Assembly (NCBI GenBank): GCA_015063725.1
Contig: SVTP01000016.1
Location: forward strand, 1 to 49,947
From: Oscillospiraceae bacterium
GTDB lineage: Bacteria > Bacillota > Clostridia > Oscillospirales > CAG-272
Length of the DNA stretch: 49,947 nucleotides
Direction of reading: 5' to 3'
Below, piece by piece: positions 1-11,067 of the stretch. Both the position numbers and the translations under genes were made by a program. Numbering within the stretch: position 1 is the first letter of the stretch; each line of letters starts with the position of its first letter. The notes under the pieces were generated by a model. That model was given only the letters and a program-made list of their open reading frames with translations. It searched no databases and had not been told where the DNA came from.

Positions 1-61
1 GGCAGGTCTCTTCTATTATAACATATTTGGAGGATTTCCTCTCACCGGTTAACCTCTTTTG

Positions 62-90
62 AACCCCGCCACTATGGCGGGGTTTTCGTT
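62..90 (+). terminator. Rho-independent terminator of a gene left of the window
   Basis: A 9-bp stem (62-70 with 76-84) rich in G+C is followed by TTTTCGTTTT. It ends a plus-strand transcript that enters from outside the window. I recognise no gene in bases 1-61. Confidence 0.75.
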
Positions 91-125
91 TTGCAAAAAA
101 CGCCGCCGAGAAGCCCTCGGCGGCG
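88..125 (-). terminator. Rho-independent terminator of uvrA
   Basis: A 10-bp perfect stem (101-110 with 116-125, 5-nt loop) lies just past the uvrA stop codon. Read on the minus strand it is followed by a run of Ts (complement of 95-100). Confidence 0.85.
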
Positions 126-133
126 CTTTGAAG

Positions 134-2956
134 TTATGAAAAGTATTTTTTCAGGTATTTTCCTGTATGAGAGTGCTCTACCTCTGCGATCTCCTCGGGG
201 GTTCCCGTGGCGATAACAGTTCCGCCGCCGTCCCCTCCCTCGGGGCCGAGGTCGATGACGTAGTCAGCACATTTGATCACGTCAAGATTGTGCTCGATGA
301 CGATAACGGTGTTGCCTGCATCGCACAAGCGTTGCAGTACCTCAAGGAGCTTGGCAACATCGGCAGTGTGCAGTCCTGTGGTGGGCTCGTCCAGAATATA
401 GACGGTTCTGCCCGTTGCGCGCTTGGAAAGCTCGGTTGCCAGCTTGACACGCTGCGCCTCACCGCCGGAGATGGTGGTGGCAGGCTGACCGATCTTAATA
501 TATCCGAGACCAACGTCATAAAGTGTTTGGAGCTTACGGCTGATGGCGGGGATGCCGTCAAAGAAGCGCACGCCCTCCTCTACCGTCATGTCCAGGACCT
601 CAAAGATATTCTTGCCTTTATACTGTACTTCAAGGGTGTCGCGGTTGTATCTCTTGCCCTTGCAAACGTCGCAGGTGACGTAAACGTCGGGCAGGAAGTG
701 CATTTCGATCTTTTTCACGCCGTCCCCCTCGCATGCCTCGCATCTGCCGCCCTTGACGTTAAAGGAGAAGCGTCCGGGGCCATATCCCCTTGCCTTTGCA
801 TCCTTGGTTTGGGCAAACAGAGCGCGAATGTCGGTGAACAGTCCCGTATAGGTTGCAGGATTGGAGCTTGGCATACGCCCGATGGGGCTTTGGTCAATAC
901 AAATAACCTTATCGAGGTGTTCCAAGCCTGTAATTTCATCGTGCTTGCCGGGATAGGTGATGGCGCGGTTGAGTTTATCGGCGAGCACGGGGTGCAGGAT
1001 GCCGTTGATAAGTGAGGATTTCCCCGAGCCCGAAACGCCCGTTACACAAACAAATTTGCCAAGTGGAATGTCAACATTAATGTTTTTGAGATTGTTGTGG
1101 CGTGCGCCGATGATCTTGAGGAACGCACCGCTGCCTTCTCGGCGGTATTTGGGAATATCGATGCTCTTTTTACCCGATAAATACGCACCTGTGATGGATT
1201 TTTCGTCTTTCATGATCTCCTCGGGTGTTCCCGCGGCAACCACTTCTCCGCCATGGATACCTGCCCCGGGACCGATATCAAGAATATAATCGGCGCTCTC
1301 CATCGTTTCCTCGTCGTGCTCAACAACAATGACTGTGTTGCCAAGATCACGCAGGCGCTTAAGGGTGGCGATCAGCTTGGAGTTATCTCGCTGATGCAGA
1401 CCGATGCTGGGCTCGTCGAGGATATAAAGCACACCGACAAGTGCCGAGCCAATTTGCGTAGCAAGGCGGATACGCTGTGCCTCACCGCCCGAAAGTGTCC
1501 CCGCTTTGCGGGAAAGGGTGAGATAATTGAGCCCCACGCTGACAAGGAAGCCAAGACGAGAACGGATCTCTTTTAAAATTTCGCTTGCGATCTGTACTTC
1601 GGTCTCACTCAATTCGAGTGCATTGACAAAATCGAGTGCGTCAACAATGGAAAGCGAGCAAAACTCGTGAATGTTCTTCCCTCCCACTGTGACAGAAAGA
1701 GAGGTAGCAGAAAGACGTTGACCGTGACATTCCGGGCAAGGTGCTTCCTCGATGAACTGGTTATAATACTCATTGCCGTACATTTTCATACGGTTTTCAA
1801 TCATGGGAACAATACCGTCAAACTTAACAAGCTGATGATGATCTTCCTTGCCGAACCAGCGGTGGACCTCGTATTTTTCGTCACCCGTACCGTAAAGAAG
1901 CATTTGATATTGCTCGGGGGTAAAGTCTTTGACGGGTGTTTCCATGGTAAAGCCAAAGCGCTTGCCAACAGCGGCAAACAAAGGTCCGTTCCAGCTTTCC
2001 TCCTCCAAGGTCTTAAAGCCGTTTACGGCAATTGCGCCCTCGGAAAGAGAAAGGTTTTTATTAGGGATCAGGCGGTTGACCGCAATGGTCTGCATCTCGC
2101 CAAGTCCTGCGCAGTGCGCACATGCGCCTGCAGGATTGTTAAAGGAAAACATACGCGGCTCAAGCTCACCAAAGGAAATACCGTGCTCCTCGCAGGCATA
2201 GTTTTGGGAAAATTCAAGCTCTTTTGGCTCCCCCTCACGCGGAACGGTGACGATGGTAACGTGTCCGTCAGCCGCGCCGAGTGCGTTCTCAACCGAGTCG
2301 GAAAGTCGGGATGCAATCCCCTCTCGCATAACAAGACGGTCGACAACGATGTCGATGGTGTGTTTTTTGTTCTTATCGAGCTTGATCTCCTCGGAGAGGT
2401 CGTACATATTTCCGTTTACACGCACGCGCACGTATCCGCGCTTGCGCGCGTCGGCAAACACCTTTTCGTGCATGCCCTTTTGCGCACGCACAACGGGAGC
2501 GAGCACCATAAAGCGCTCTCCCTCGGGGAATGTCAGGATTCGGTCGATGATCTGGTCCACCGTTTGTTGGCGGATCTCCTTGCCGCAGATCGGGCAATGC
2601 GGAATACCTATGCGCGCATAAAGCAGACGCAGATAGTCATAAATTTCGGTGACCGTACCCACCGTAGAACGCGGATTGCGCGAGGTGGTCTTTTGGTCGA
2701 TGGAGATCGCAGGTGAGAGACCTTCGATGGAATCAATATCGGGTTTATCGAGCTGACCGAGAAACATACGCGCGTAGGATGACAGCGACTCGACAAAGCG
2801 GCGGTGTCCCTCGGCGTAGATGGTATCAAAGGCAAGTGAGGATTTACCCGAGCCCGAAAGTCCCGTAACAACGACCAGTTGGTCGCGCGGAATCTCGACA
2901 TCTATATTTTTTAAATTGTGCACCCGCACACCGCGGATGGTGATTTTATTGGGCAT
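134..2956 (-). CDS. uvrA: Excinuclease ABC subunit A
   Basis: The damage-recognition ATPase of nucleotide excision repair, which loads UvrB at lesions in the cytoplasm. The 940-residue protein has the full UvrA layout: a first Walker [10 protein letters not shown] at residues 32-40, a zinc module with CPICG, an ABC signature LSGGEAQR, a second Walker [10 protein letters not shown] and a second CxxC pair (CEAC...CDVC). The reading frame continues 25 codons further upstream, but the start at 2956 has AGGAGA seven bases in front and gives the family N-terminus MPNKITIRG. It lies 52 bp downstream of uvrB, so the two are cotranscribed in the usual order. Nothing is truncated. Confidence 0.97.
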   Translation of the reverse strand: MPNKITIRGVRVHNLKNIDVEIPRDQLVVVTGLSGSGKSSLAFDTIYAEGHRRFVESLSSYARMFLGQLDKPDIDSIEGLSPAISIDQKTTSRNPRSTVGTVTEIYDYLRLLYARIGIPHCPICGKEIRQQTVDQIIDRILTFPEGERFMVLAPVVRAQKGMHEKVFADARKRGYVRVRVNGNMYDLSEEIKLDKNKKHTIDIVVDRLVMREGIASRLSDSVENALGAADGHVTIVTVPREGEPKELEFSQNYACEEHGISFGELEPRMFSFNNPAGACAHCAGLGEMQTIAVNRLIPNKNLSLSEGAIAVNGFKTLEEESWNGPLFAAVGKRFGFTMETPVKDFTPEQYQMLLYGTGDEKYEVHRWFGKEDHHQLVKFDGIVPMIENRMKMYGNEYYNQFIEEAPCPECHGQRLSATSLSVTVGGKNIHEFCSLSIVDALDFVNALELSETEVQIASEILKEIRSRLGFLVSVGLNYLTLSRKAGTLSGGEAQRIRLATQIGSALVGVLYILDEPSIGLHQRDNSKLIATLKRLRDLGNTVIVVEHDEETMESADYILDIGPGAGIHGGEVVAAGTPEEIMKDEKSITGAYLSGKKSIDIPKYRREGSGAFLKIIGARHNNLKNINVDIPLGKFVCVTGVSGSGKSSLINGILHPVLADKLNRAITYPGKHDEITGLEHLDKVICIDQSPIGRMPSSNPATYTGLFTDIRALFAQTKDAKARGYGPGRFSFNVKGGRCEACEGDGVKKIEMHFLPDVYVTCDVCKGKRYNRDTLEVQYKGKNIFEVLDMTVEEGVRFFDGIPAISRKLQTLYDVGLGYIKIGQPATTISGGEAQRVKLATELSKRATGRTVYILDEPTTGLHTADVAKLLEVLQRLCDAGNTVIVIEHNLDVIKCADYVIDLGPEGGDGGGTVIATGTPEEIAEVEHSHTGKYLKKYFS

Positions 2957-3008
2957 AAAGTTCTCCTGTTTTGTGGTTTTTGATGGACGTATGGCGCTTT
3001 TTTCGCTT

Positions 3009-5024
3009 TTACGGTTTATGACGGGGGACATCTATCTTACCCTCGCGCAGCTTTTTGATCTCGTCACGCAGGTAAGCCGCCTTTTCAAACTCGAGGTGCT
3101 GCGCCGCTTTTTTCATTTCGACGGTGAGCTCTGCAATCAGCTTTTCGCGCTCGGTCTTGGTCAGCTTGCGGCTCGTTTTCTCGGCAAGTCCCGCACGGGT
3201 GCGGACGCCGCCCTCCTCCTTGGTGCCAACCTCAATAACATCGCGCACGCCCTTGACAACGGTCTTTGGTGTAATGCCGTTTGCCTTATTGTAGGCGTCT
3301 TGAATCTCACGGCGGCGGTTGGTCTCACTAATAGCTGCACGCATCGAGCGTGTAACGGTATCGGCGTACATAATGACCTTGCCCCCGGCGTTACGAGCGG
3401 CACGCCCGATGGTTTGGATCAGCGAGCGCTCGGCACGCAAAAAACCTTCTTTGTCGGCATCAAGTATGGCAACAAGTGACACCTCGGGAATATCCAATCC
3501 CTCACGCAGGAGATTGATGCCGACAAGGACGTCAAACACGCCCAGTCGCAGGTCACGGATGATCTCTATACGCTCCATGGTCTCTACATTGTAATGAATA
3601 TAGCGCACCTTGATATTATTGTCCTCAAAGTACTCGGTGAGATCCTCAGCCATCTTTTTGGTGAGCGTTGTGACCAAAACGCGCTCATTTTTTGCAACAC
3701 GTGCGCGAATTTCGCCCATCAGGTCATCAACCTGCCCCTCAACGGGACGCACCTCGACCTCGGGATCAAGAAGCCCCGTTGGACGGATAATTTGCTCGAC
3801 CACGCGCTCGGAATGCTCGTTTTCGTAGTCGCCCGGCGTTGCGCTGACAAACACTGCTTGTTGGATGCTTTGCTCAAATTCATCAAAAAACAGGGGGCGG
3901 TTGTCGTATGCTGACGGCAGACGGAAGCCATAGTCAACAAGGTTCTTTTTTCTGGCAGTATCGCCGCCGCTCATGCCGCGCACCTGCGGCACGGTAATAT
4001 GCGACTCGTCAATGAACATCACGTAATCCTCGGGAAAATAATCGAGGAGCGTAAACGGAGTGGCACCGGGTTCTCTGCCTGAAAGAACACGCGAATAGTT
4101 TTCTACGCCCGAACAGAAGCCGATCTCGCGCAGCATTTCCAGATCATAGCGAACGCGCTCACGCAATCTTTGTGCCTCCAAAAGCTTGTTCTCACGCTCG
4201 AAATATGCGACACGCTCTATCATTTCGCGCTCGATCTCGGCGAGTGCCGCTTCTCTTTTTTCGTCGGAGACAGCATAGTGCGTTGCGGGATAGATGGCGG
4301 CGTAGGAAAGCGTGCGCTTGAGTTCACCCGTGACAATATTGATCTCGCAGATGCGGTCGACCTCTTCGCCAAAGAACTCTACACGCAAGGCACTGTTATC
4401 CATGTTTGCGGGAATGATCTCCACCGTGTCACCGTTGACGCGGAAAGAATCGCGCTTGAGCGCAAGATCGTTGCGCGTGTAGCTATTAGCAACCAGCTTG
4501 CGGATAAAAACATCACGCCCGATTGGCATACCCGGCCTGATAGCGAGGACGAGGCCTTGGTATTCACTCGGATCACCGAGGGAGTAGATGCAGGAGACCG
4601 ATGCCACGATGATGACGTCGCGGCGCTCAAAGAGTGCGCTTGTAGCACTATGGCGCAATCGGTCGATCTCATCGTTGATCAGGGCATCCTTTTCGATATA
4701 CATATCCTTGCCCGGGATGTATGCCTCGGGCTGGTAGTAGTCGTAGTAAGAAACAAAATATTCAACGGCAGCATCGGGAAAGAACTCACGCATCTCGGAG
4801 CAGACCTGCGCCGCCAAGGTCTTGTTGGGCTCGAGGATGAGCGTGGGGCGGTTGGTGCGTGCAATGACGTTTGCCATGGTAAAGGTCTTGCCCGAGCCCG
4901 TAACACCAAGCAGAGTTTGCATACGCTCGCCACGCAAAATGCCCTCGGTCAGCTGCTCTATCGCCTCGGGCTGATCACCCGTGGGGGAATATTCACTTTT
5001 GAGCACAAACGGCTTGCTTTGCAT
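3009..5024 (-). CDS. uvrB: Excinuclease ABC subunit B
   Basis: A DNA helicase-like component of nucleotide excision repair that receives the lesion from UvrA and recruits UvrC. The 671 residues match the normal UvrB length. Visible features are the Walker A GVTGSGKT near residue 40, the beta-hairpin motif [10 protein letters not shown] that inserts between the strands, the DESH box, the helicase motif QTIGRAAR, and a C-terminal UVR motif for UvrC contact in the last 40 residues. AGGTGAGG precedes the ATG. It is the first gene of the uvrB-uvrA unit. I saw no LexA box in its upstream region. Confidence 0.97.
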   Translation of the reverse strand: MQSKPFVLKSEYSPTGDQPEAIEQLTEGILRGERMQTLLGVTGSGKTFTMANVIARTNRPTLILEPNKTLAAQVCSEMREFFPDAAVEYFVSYYDYYQPEAYIPGKDMYIEKDALINDEIDRLRHSATSALFERRDVIIVASVSCIYSLGDPSEYQGLVLAIRPGMPIGRDVFIRKLVANSYTRNDLALKRDSFRVNGDTVEIIPANMDNSALRVEFFGEEVDRICEINIVTGELKRTLSYAAIYPATHYAVSDEKREAALAEIEREMIERVAYFERENKLLEAQRLRERVRYDLEMLREIGFCSGVENYSRVLSGREPGATPFTLLDYFPEDYVMFIDESHITVPQVRGMSGGDTARKKNLVDYGFRLPSAYDNRPLFFDEFEQSIQQAVFVSATPGDYENEHSERVVEQIIRPTGLLDPEVEVRPVEGQVDDLMGEIRARVAKNERVLVTTLTKKMAEDLTEYFEDNNIKVRYIHYNVETMERIEIIRDLRLGVFDVLVGINLLREGLDIPEVSLVAILDADKEGFLRAERSLIQTIGRAARNAGGKVIMYADTVTRSMRAAISETNRRREIQDAYNKANGITPKTVVKGVRDVIEVGTKEEGGVRTRAGLAEKTSRKLTKTEREKLIAELTVEMKKAAQHLEFEKAAYLRDEIKKLREGKIDVPRHKP

Positions 5025-5061
5025 ATCCGCACCTCACCTTCAAAATTTTCTCGTATCTTAC

Positions 5062-5090
5062 AGTATACCACATTTTTTGCGGCAAGTAAA
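5062..5090 (-). promoter_or_regulatory. Probable promoter of uvrB-uvrA
   Basis: On the minus strand TTTACT and TATACT are separated by 17 bp, with TG one base before the -10 (extended -10). It is placed about 40 bp before the uvrB start. Confidence 0.5.
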
Positions 5091-5216
5091 GGGCTTTTTG
5101 TATTTTCTTCACCCTCTTTTTGCAATGGTTTCGCCTCGATGTTGGAAATAAATGGATTTATTTTTAAAAAAGTGAAAAAAAGATTGAAAAATCGGCAACT
5201 TTTTTTCAAAAAGGTA

Positions 5217-5245
5217 TGGAAATTTTGAAAAGAGTGTGCTATAAT
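5217..5245 (+). promoter_or_regulatory. Probable promoter of lon
   Basis: TGGAAA, 17 bp, then a perfect TATAAT with an extended TGC in front. The surrounding 5100-5240 stretch is very A+T rich. It is the only good sigma-A-like match before lon. I saw no CIRCE element. Confidence 0.6.
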
Positions 5246-5297
5246 AAGATGAAATAGTGAAAAGTAGTGCCTGTTCCGCATTTGAAAGGATTTTGGA

Positions 5298-7721
5298 ATG
5301 CCCGCATATATCGAAAAAGCCGAACCCGTTACGCTACCCGTGATCGCCCTGCGAGGCACGGTAGCCTTCCCGCAAATTACCATCAACTTTGAGGCAGGAG
5401 ACGAAAGTGCCGCCACTGCTGCCAAGGCTGCAGCCGCAAGCTCTTCCTTCCTCTTCCTCACTTCTTACAATGAATACCTCGAGGGGGGCGAGGAAAAAGA
5501 ATTCCCCTTTTACCGTGTTGGAACCGTTGTGCGCATCAAGCAGATGCTCCGCACTCCCGAGGGACAAACGCGCATCATTGCCGAAGGTCTTGTGAGAGCA
5601 ACCGTTAACAGCTATCGCACCATTCTCGGTTACACCGAAGCAGACTTGATCTGCCGTCACGTTACACTCCCTGATATGGGCGGTGTTCGCGGCGAGGCAG
5701 CCGTAAACGAAATGCTCCGCGCAGCCGAACAAAACATGCGCCTGCTCCCTGCTGAGTCTGGCGATCTTCTGAATACCATTCGCACCATCAAAGATCCCGG
5801 TGCTCTTGCCGACTTTATTGCGGCACACATTCTGGTACGCCCCGTTGATAAACAGGCAATACTGGAATGCATTGATCCCTTTGCACGCGCCGAAATCCTT
5901 TTGAGCATTCTGGCTGAGGAAGCCGTTGTGATGGAGGAGGAGTCGCGTATTCGTAAACGCGTGAGCGCGCGCATGAACCGCCATCAAAAGGAATACTACC
6001 TGCGTGAGCAGATCAAGGTCATTCAAGAGGAGCTGGGCGAGGGCGACGATGTTGCCGAATTCGCCGAAAGAATCCAAAACTCCGAGCTTCCCGAGGAGGT
6101 CGCTGCAAAGCTGACCAAGGAAAATGACCGACTTGCCAAAACACCCTTCGGCTCTGCCGAGGCTACCGTTCTGGCGAATTACCTCGACACTTGTCTCTCC
6201 ATTCCGTGGAGCAAGACGACCAAGGACCGCGTCAGCTTTACCGCCGTGCAAAAGGTTTTGGATGCTGACCACAACGGCCTTGAAGAGGTCAAGGAAAGAA
6301 TTGTGGAATACATTGCCGCAAAGCAGCTCAACCCCGACCTCAACAACCAGATCCTTTGCCTTGTCGGCCCTCCCGGCGTTGGCAAAACCTCGATTGCATC
6401 CTCTATCGCCCGCGCCATGAATCGCAAGTACGTGCGCATCTCGCTTGGCGGCGTGCGTGACGAGGCTGACATCCGCGGTCACCGCAAGACCTACATCGGC
6501 GCAATGCCCGGGCGCATCATCACTGCCCTGACACAAGCCGAGGTCCGCAATCCGCTCATCCTCTTGGATGAGATCGACAAGCTCACACGCGATTCTCACG
6601 GAGATCCCACCTCTGCCCTGCTTGAGGTGCTTGATGGTGAGCAGAACAAGAGCTTCCGCGATCACTTTGTAGAGCTCCCCTTTGATCTTTCCGACTGTAT
6701 GTTCATTGCAACGGCAAACAGCCTTGAGAACATTCCCAAGCCCTTGATCGACCGCATGGAGATCATTGAGCTCTCCACCTACACCAAGCGTGAGAAGCTG
6801 GAGATCGCAAAAGACCACCTTATCCCCAAACAACTGAAGCGCCACGGCATGACCAAGCGTATGCTCCGCATCACCGAGGACGCACTGATTGAAATTATCG
6901 ACTACTACACACGCGAGGCGGGTGTGCGTAGCCTGGAGCGCACCATTGCAACGCTTTGCCGCAAAACCGGCAAAAAGATGCTGGAGACCGGATGCAAGAG
7001 CATTACGGTAAAGTCAGGCGACGTCAAGACCTATCTCGGTGAGCGAAAGCTGCTCCCCGAAAGCATCGATTCGGAAGATCCCGTAGGATGCGTTAACGGT
7101 CTTGCCTACACCGAGCTTGGCGGAAGCCTCCTCAAGGTTGAGGTCGCGGTTCTGGACGGAACCGGCAAGATCGAGACCACCGGCTCACTCGGCGAGGTTA
7201 TGAAGGAATCTGCTCAGATCGCCGTCAGCTACGTTCGCTCGGTCGCCAAGGAATTCGGTATTCCCACCGACTTCTACAAAACCAAGGATATTCACATTCA
7301 CTTCCCCGAGGGCGCTATCCCCAAGGACGGCCCCTCTGCAGGTGTCACGATGGTGACGGCGCTCATCAGCGCCCTGACGGGCAGAGCCGTCCGCCGTGAC
7401 GTTGCTATGACAGGTGAGATCAGTCTGCGCGGAAACGTGCTTGCCATTGGCGGTCTCAAAGAAAAGACCATGGCTGCTTACAGTGCAGGCGTTAAGACCG
7501 TGCTCATTCCCGAGGAAAACATGCGCGATCTTTCTAAGATCGATACCATGGCTCGCGACAATCTGCAATTCATTCCCTGCCGCCGCGCGGCAGACGTATT
7601 GAAAGAAGCTTTGCTCCCTGCAAAAAAGACGGCTCCCACCGAGTTTGATAAATCTGCAGATGCAGTTGCGGCTTCTACCTTTGTTCCTACTGCTAACATT
7701 CAACCGCAGGTTCGCCTGTGA
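5298..7721 (+). CDS. lon: ATP-dependent protease La
   Basis: A cytoplasmic AAA+ serine protease that degrades misfolded and regulatory proteins. The 807 residues contain, in order, the N-terminal substrate-binding LON domain (about 10-205), a helical linker, the AAA+ module with Walker [10 protein letters not shown] at 357-365 and Walker [10 protein letters not shown], and the protease domain with catalytic Ser680 in KDGPSAG and Lys721 in GGLKEK. AAAGGA precedes the ATG. The last 35 residues form a nonconserved Ala/Pro/Thr-rich tail. The engB gene follows after 27 bp, an arrangement common in Firmicutes. Confidence 0.97.
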   Translation: MPAYIEKAEPVTLPVIALRGTVAFPQITINFEAGDESAATAAKAAAASSSFLFLTSYNEYLEGGEEKEFPFYRVGTVVRIKQMLRTPEGQTRIIAEGLVRATVNSYRTILGYTEADLICRHVTLPDMGGVRGEAAVNEMLRAAEQNMRLLPAESGDLLNTIRTIKDPGALADFIAAHILVRPVDKQAILECIDPFARAEILLSILAEEAVVMEEESRIRKRVSARMNRHQKEYYLREQIKVIQEELGEGDDVAEFAERIQNSELPEEVAAKLTKENDRLAKTPFGSAEATVLANYLDTCLSIPWSKTTKDRVSFTAVQKVLDADHNGLEEVKERIVEYIAAKQLNPDLNNQILCLVGPPGVGKTSIASSIARAMNRKYVRISLGGVRDEADIRGHRKTYIGAMPGRIITALTQAEVRNPLILLDEIDKLTRDSHGDPTSALLEVLDGEQNKSFRDHFVELPFDLSDCMFIATANSLENIPKPLIDRMEIIELSTYTKREKLEIAKDHLIPKQLKRHGMTKRMLRITEDALIEIIDYYTREAGVRSLERTIATLCRKTGKKMLETGCKSITVKSGDVKTYLGERKLLPESIDSEDPVGCVNGLAYTELGGSLLKVEVAVLDGTGKIETTGSLGEVMKESAQIAVSYVRSVAKEFGIPTDFYKTKDIHIHFPEGAIPKDGPSAGVTMVTALISALTGRAVRRDVAMTGEISLRGNVLAIGGLKEKTMAAYSAGVKTVLIPEENMRDLSKIDTMARDNLQFIPCRRAADVLKEALLPAKKTAPTEFDKSADAVAASTFVPTANIQPQVRL

Positions 7722-7748
7722 TCCCAATTTGAGAAAGGAGACAACGGC

Positions 7749-8357
7749 ATGGCGCTCAATTTGAACAAAACCGAGCTACGCATCAGTGCGGGACTTCCCA
7801 AACAGTTCCCCCGTGATGCCATGGTACAGATCGCCTTTTCGGGCAGATCGAACGTGGGCAAAAGCTCACTGATCAATTCCCTGCTCGGTCGCAAGTCCTT
7901 GGCGCGTGTCAGCTCCTCTCCCGGTAAGACCATTACCATCAACTTTTACGAGGTTGACAAAGCCTTGTTCCTTGTTGACCTGCCCGGTTACGGCTTTGCA
8001 AAAAGAGCCCCTGCCGATAAGGCAAAGTGGTCGGCACTGACCGACGGCTACTTTACGCAAAACCCGAACATCGATCTGCTCAAGCTTGTCATTCAATTGG
8101 TGGATAGCCGCATCGGCCCCACCGCAGATGATGAGATGATGCTCTCCTTCTTGCGCGAAGCGGGTATTCCCTTTTTGGTAGTTGCCACCAAGGCGGACAA
8201 ACTCAATGCCACCGAGCGCAAAAAAAGTGAGGAGCTTTTGCGCAGTCACCCCGATATTCCTGCCGACACGCCCATCGTGTTCTATTCATCACTCAAGGGT
8301 GAGGGGCGCGCCGATCTTTGGAGACTGATCGCCGACTACACCGGCTTGAAGCTGTGA
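7749..8357 (+). CDS. engB: Ribosome biogenesis GTP-binding protein YsxC/EngB
   Basis: An essential small GTPase that assists late assembly of the 50S ribosomal subunit. The 202 residues carry the full G-motif set: G1 GRSNVGKSS at 32-40, G3 DLPGYG, G4 TKADK and a G5-like YSS. The length is typical of YsxC. AAAGGAG sits before the ATG, and the gene lies 27 bp after lon, so the two probably share the lon promoter. The lon-engB pairing is classical in Bacillus and Clostridia. Confidence 0.95.
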   Translation: MALNLNKTELRISAGLPKQFPRDAMVQIAFSGRSNVGKSSLINSLLGRKSLARVSSSPGKTITINFYEVDKALFLVDLPGYGFAKRAPADKAKWSALTDGYFTQNPNIDLLKLVIQLVDSRIGPTADDEMMLSFLREAGIPFLVVATKADKLNATERKKSEELLRSHPDIPADTPIVFYSSLKGEGRADLWRLIADYTGLKL

Positions 8358-8386
8358 TTTTTTGAAAGTGAGAACCGTTTTCCAAA

Positions 8387-9106
8387 ATGTTATTTGATAT
8401 TCTCTCCGGCGGTAATATTACCGATATTATCGTTTCCCTTTTGTTCAGTATGCCCATCGTTATGTTGGCGCTCTCCCTGCATGAGACGGCGCACGGATAT
8501 GCGGCATACAAGTGCGGTGACAACACCGCCTACAATCTTGGGCGCTTGACGCTCAATCCCCTAAAGCACATTGACCCGGTTGGTTTTTTGTGTATGTTTG
8601 TGCTTGGCTTCGGTTGGGCAAAGCCCGTGCCGATCAACACGCGCAACTTCCGCAACCCCAAACGAGGCATGGCGATCACCGCTCTGGCAGGTCCCCTTGC
8701 AAACGCTGTTATGGGACTGATCAGCGCACTTCTGTTTGGATTTTTCAGCGCATTGCAGATCTATCTTGCCTACCAAGGCATTTCGCAATTTGCCTTTACC
8801 TGCCTTGACTACACCTGCGAGCTGTTTTGCCTCTCGGCGCTTTACAACTTTCTGTTTATGGCGTTCAACCTGATCCCCGTTCCTCCGTTTGACGGCTCGC
8901 GCATCGCGCTCGCCTTTCTGCCCTCAAAAACCTACTTTGGTTTGATGAAATATGAGCGCCAGATCATGATCGGTCTGCTCATTGCCCTTTTGGTACTCTC
9001 ACGCTTCGGCTTTTCTCCCTTCTCTTGGATTGCAAACAAGCTCACGCTTGGAGTCGCAAATCCCGCTTACAGATTGTTTGGAAAGCTGTTTGGCATTTTC
9101 GCTTGA
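8387..9106 (+). CDS. Site-2-type membrane metalloprotease (peptidase M50 family)
   Basis: An integral membrane zinc protease of the short rhomboid-like S2P type found in Firmicutes. Zinc ligands are in HETAH at residues 32-36 at the end of the first hydrophobic segment, with the third-ligand motif PVPPFDGSR in a later membrane segment. Four to five hydrophobic helices fill most of the 239 residues. The substrate is unknown; related proteins act in regulated intramembrane proteolysis. The Shine-Dalgarno sequence is poor (GAAAGTGAG, far from the ATG), so expression may rely on coupling with engB, 29 bp upstream. It is immediately followed by scpA, a linkage common in Clostridia. Confidence 0.88.
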   Translation: MLFDILSGGNITDIIVSLLFSMPIVMLALSLHETAHGYAAYKCGDNTAYNLGRLTLNPLKHIDPVGFLCMFVLGFGWAKPVPINTRNFRNPKRGMAITALAGPLANAVMGLISALLFGFFSALQIYLAYQGISQFAFTCLDYTCELFCLSALYNFLFMAFNLIPVPPFDGSRIALAFLPSKTYFGLMKYERQIMIGLLIALLVLSRFGFSPFSWIANKLTLGVANPAYRLFGKLFGIFA

Positions 9107-9141
9107 TACAATAACGCACAGAAAGGATCCGACCTCACCTC

Positions 9142-10275
9142 ATGGAAGCACTCACTTACCGACTGGATCAGTTTGAAGGTCCTCTTGACCTATTGCTCAT
9201 GCTGATTCAGAAGAACAAAGTGAATATTATCGATATTCCCATCGCGCTCATCTGCGACCAGTACCTGGAATACCTCAAGGCTGCGCAGGATATGGATATG
9301 GAGATCGCGGGTGAATTTATCGTTATGGCAAGTGAATTGATGCTCATCAAGAGCCGCTTGCTCCTCCCCAAGGTAGAGGAAGACGAAAAGGATCCGCGTG
9401 CCGACCTTGCCGAAGCATTGCTCCGCTATCAACAGGCAAAGCAAGCTGTGGCAAAAATGATCCCCCTTTATCAAACCTACAGTGGCCGCATGGTCAAGGA
9501 CACCGACGAAATTACGGTGGATACCTCTTACGTGACCGATCAGGAAGTCACGCAGCTTTGCGCCGCTGTCCGCCGCATCATTGCGGCAAACGAATCCCGC
9601 CCGCGTGCGGAAAGACAAACCTTTGCACCCTTGGTCGCTAAACCCATCATTCCCGTTGACGTAAAGATCGTGGGCATTCTTCACAGAATGTCTCGCAAGA
9701 GAGACACCTCTATGCAAGAGCTTTTGCACGATGCAGTCTCCCTGAATGATATGATCGCCATCTTTTTGGGAATTTTGGAGTTGATCAAGGTCCGCAAGAT
9801 CTTAATTGATGAAGACAATGCCTCCTACACCGTCATTCACGGCGTGGACACGCGCTTTGTGGTAAACGATGCGCCTCCCGTCGAGGGCGAAGAGGAAAAG
9901 GAATATAACCCTGCCGTTCACGGAGACGAGCCGATCCCGCTTTCCTCCAAGGCAGAGATGCACCGCGAGCAAAGACGCATCATTCGCGAGGCAAAGCTTG
10001 CCGAAAAAAAGAGATTGCGCGCCGAAGAACGTGCTCGCCGTGCCGAGGAGCGCCGTCGCGCCAAGGAAGAAGCGATGGGTCAGACCTTGATTGAGGCTGA
10101 CATTCTTCCCGAGGACGACAGCGATCTGGAAGCCGAAGCCAAGATCGCGGAAATGCTTGACAATCAGCTCTCCGAGGATGATGAGGATCTTCTCGACGAT
10201 ATCGGTCTGGATATGAACGAGATCATCACATCGATGGCTAAGCAGGCAAAAAACTTACCCGATGACAGTCAATAA
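9142..10275 (+). CDS. scpA: Segregation and condensation protein A, with long charged C-terminal tail
   Basis: The kleisin subunit of the Smc-ScpA-ScpB condensin, which bridges the Smc heads during chromosome organisation. The N-terminal motif QFEGPLDLLLMLI is diagnostic, and the winged-helix C-terminal kleisin region ends near residue 245 (LIKVRKILIDED). At 377 residues it is about 120 longer than the usual 240-260. The extra part first alternates Arg/Glu/Ala (about 275-315, a predicted single helix) and then becomes strongly acidic (about 320-365). AAAGGATC precedes the ATG at long spacing. The scpB gene follows after 30 bp. Confidence 0.95.
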   Translation: MEALTYRLDQFEGPLDLLLMLIQKNKVNIIDIPIALICDQYLEYLKAAQDMDMEIAGEFIVMASELMLIKSRLLLPKVEEDEKDPRADLAEALLRYQQAKQAVAKMIPLYQTYSGRMVKDTDEITVDTSYVTDQEVTQLCAAVRRIIAANESRPRAERQTFAPLVAKPIIPVDVKIVGILHRMSRKRDTSMQELLHDAVSLNDMIAIFLGILELIKVRKILIDEDNASYTVIHGVDTRFVVNDAPPVEGEEEKEYNPAVHGDEPIPLSSKAEMHREQRRIIREAKLAEKKRLRAEERARRAEERRRAKEEAMGQTLIEADILPEDDSDLEAEAKIAEMLDNQLSEDDEDLLDDIGLDMNEIITSMAKQAKNLPDDSQ

Positions 10276-10305
10276 AATTCCCCGAAAGGATTTAGCGCAG
10301 ATATC

Positions 10306-11067
10306 ATGGAACAAAAGAAAGAATCCGCTCCATATCTCGAGCAGCTAACGAGTGAGCAGGACCTCAAGCAAGCAATTGAGGCGATCCTGTACGCCGCAGG
10401 CTACCCGATGCGATATGACAAGCTGGGGGAGCTTTTGGGACTGAGTACAAAGGATATCAAAACGCTGGTGCGATCTATGGCAGATCATTTTGCCCTGGAG
10501 GATACACACCACGGAATTCAGCTCCTGCTCTACCCCACCACCTGTCAGCTCGCTACTAAGGAGCGTTATGCCCCATACATACGAGAAGCTCTTGGCATTC
10601 GCCGCGGCGGAAACCTATCAGCATCTTCTATGGAAGTGCTTGCGGTGGTCGCCTACAATCAACCCGTTACAAGATCCTACATCGATCTTGTGCGCGGTGT
10701 GGATAGCTCCTATGCCGTTAACTCTCTGCTTGATAAGGGGCTTATAGAAGCCGCGGGACGTCTTGATGCTCCCGGCCGTCCAATGCTTTACGTCACCACC
10801 GACAAGTTCTTGCGTGTGTTCGGGCTCAATGCTCTGGATGAGCTCCCCGAAACCGAGGCCTTGAGCGTGGCTGCCGCACAGGCAGAAGGAACCGAGGAAA
10901 ATCAAGGAAACACCGAATCAGAGCAGCTGACTCTTGATGTGGATAATGAGGTTATACCAAGTGACTACACAGAGCCTGTTGACGGTGAAGAGGAAGACGT
11001 TGCGATTGAAGCAAGCGCTGCACCGCCTCCCTCGCCCGACTCCAATGAAAAGGAGGATTTGACTTGA
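10306..11067 (+). CDS. scpB: Segregation and condensation protein B, with acidic tail
   Basis: The kite-type winged-helix dimer that binds the ScpA kleisin in the Smc complex. The core (about 14-185) contains AIEAILYAAGYPM, SMEVLAVVAYNQPVTR and a GLIEAAGRLDAPGRP wing, all typical of ScpB. A Glu/Asp/Pro-rich tail of roughly 65 residues follows, parallel to the extension on ScpA. The stop codon overlaps the TTG start of the next gene, which indicates translational coupling. Confidence 0.95.
   Translation: MEQKKESAPYLEQLTSEQDLKQAIEAILYAAGYPMRYDKLGELLGLSTKDIKTLVRSMADHFALEDTHHGIQLLLYPTTCQLATKERYAPYIREALGIRRGGNLSASSMEVLAVVAYNQPVTRSYIDLVRGVDSSYAVNSLLDKGLIEAAGRLDAPGRPMLYVTTDKFLRVFGLNALDELPETEALSVAAAQAEGTEENQGNTESEQLTLDVDNEVIPSDYTEPVDGEEEDVAIEASAAPPPSPDSNEKEDLT

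Noticed and set aside
5025-5110. LexA/DinR box before uvrB.
   Set aside because: No CGAAC-N4-GTTCG-like dyad could be found near the predicted promoter.
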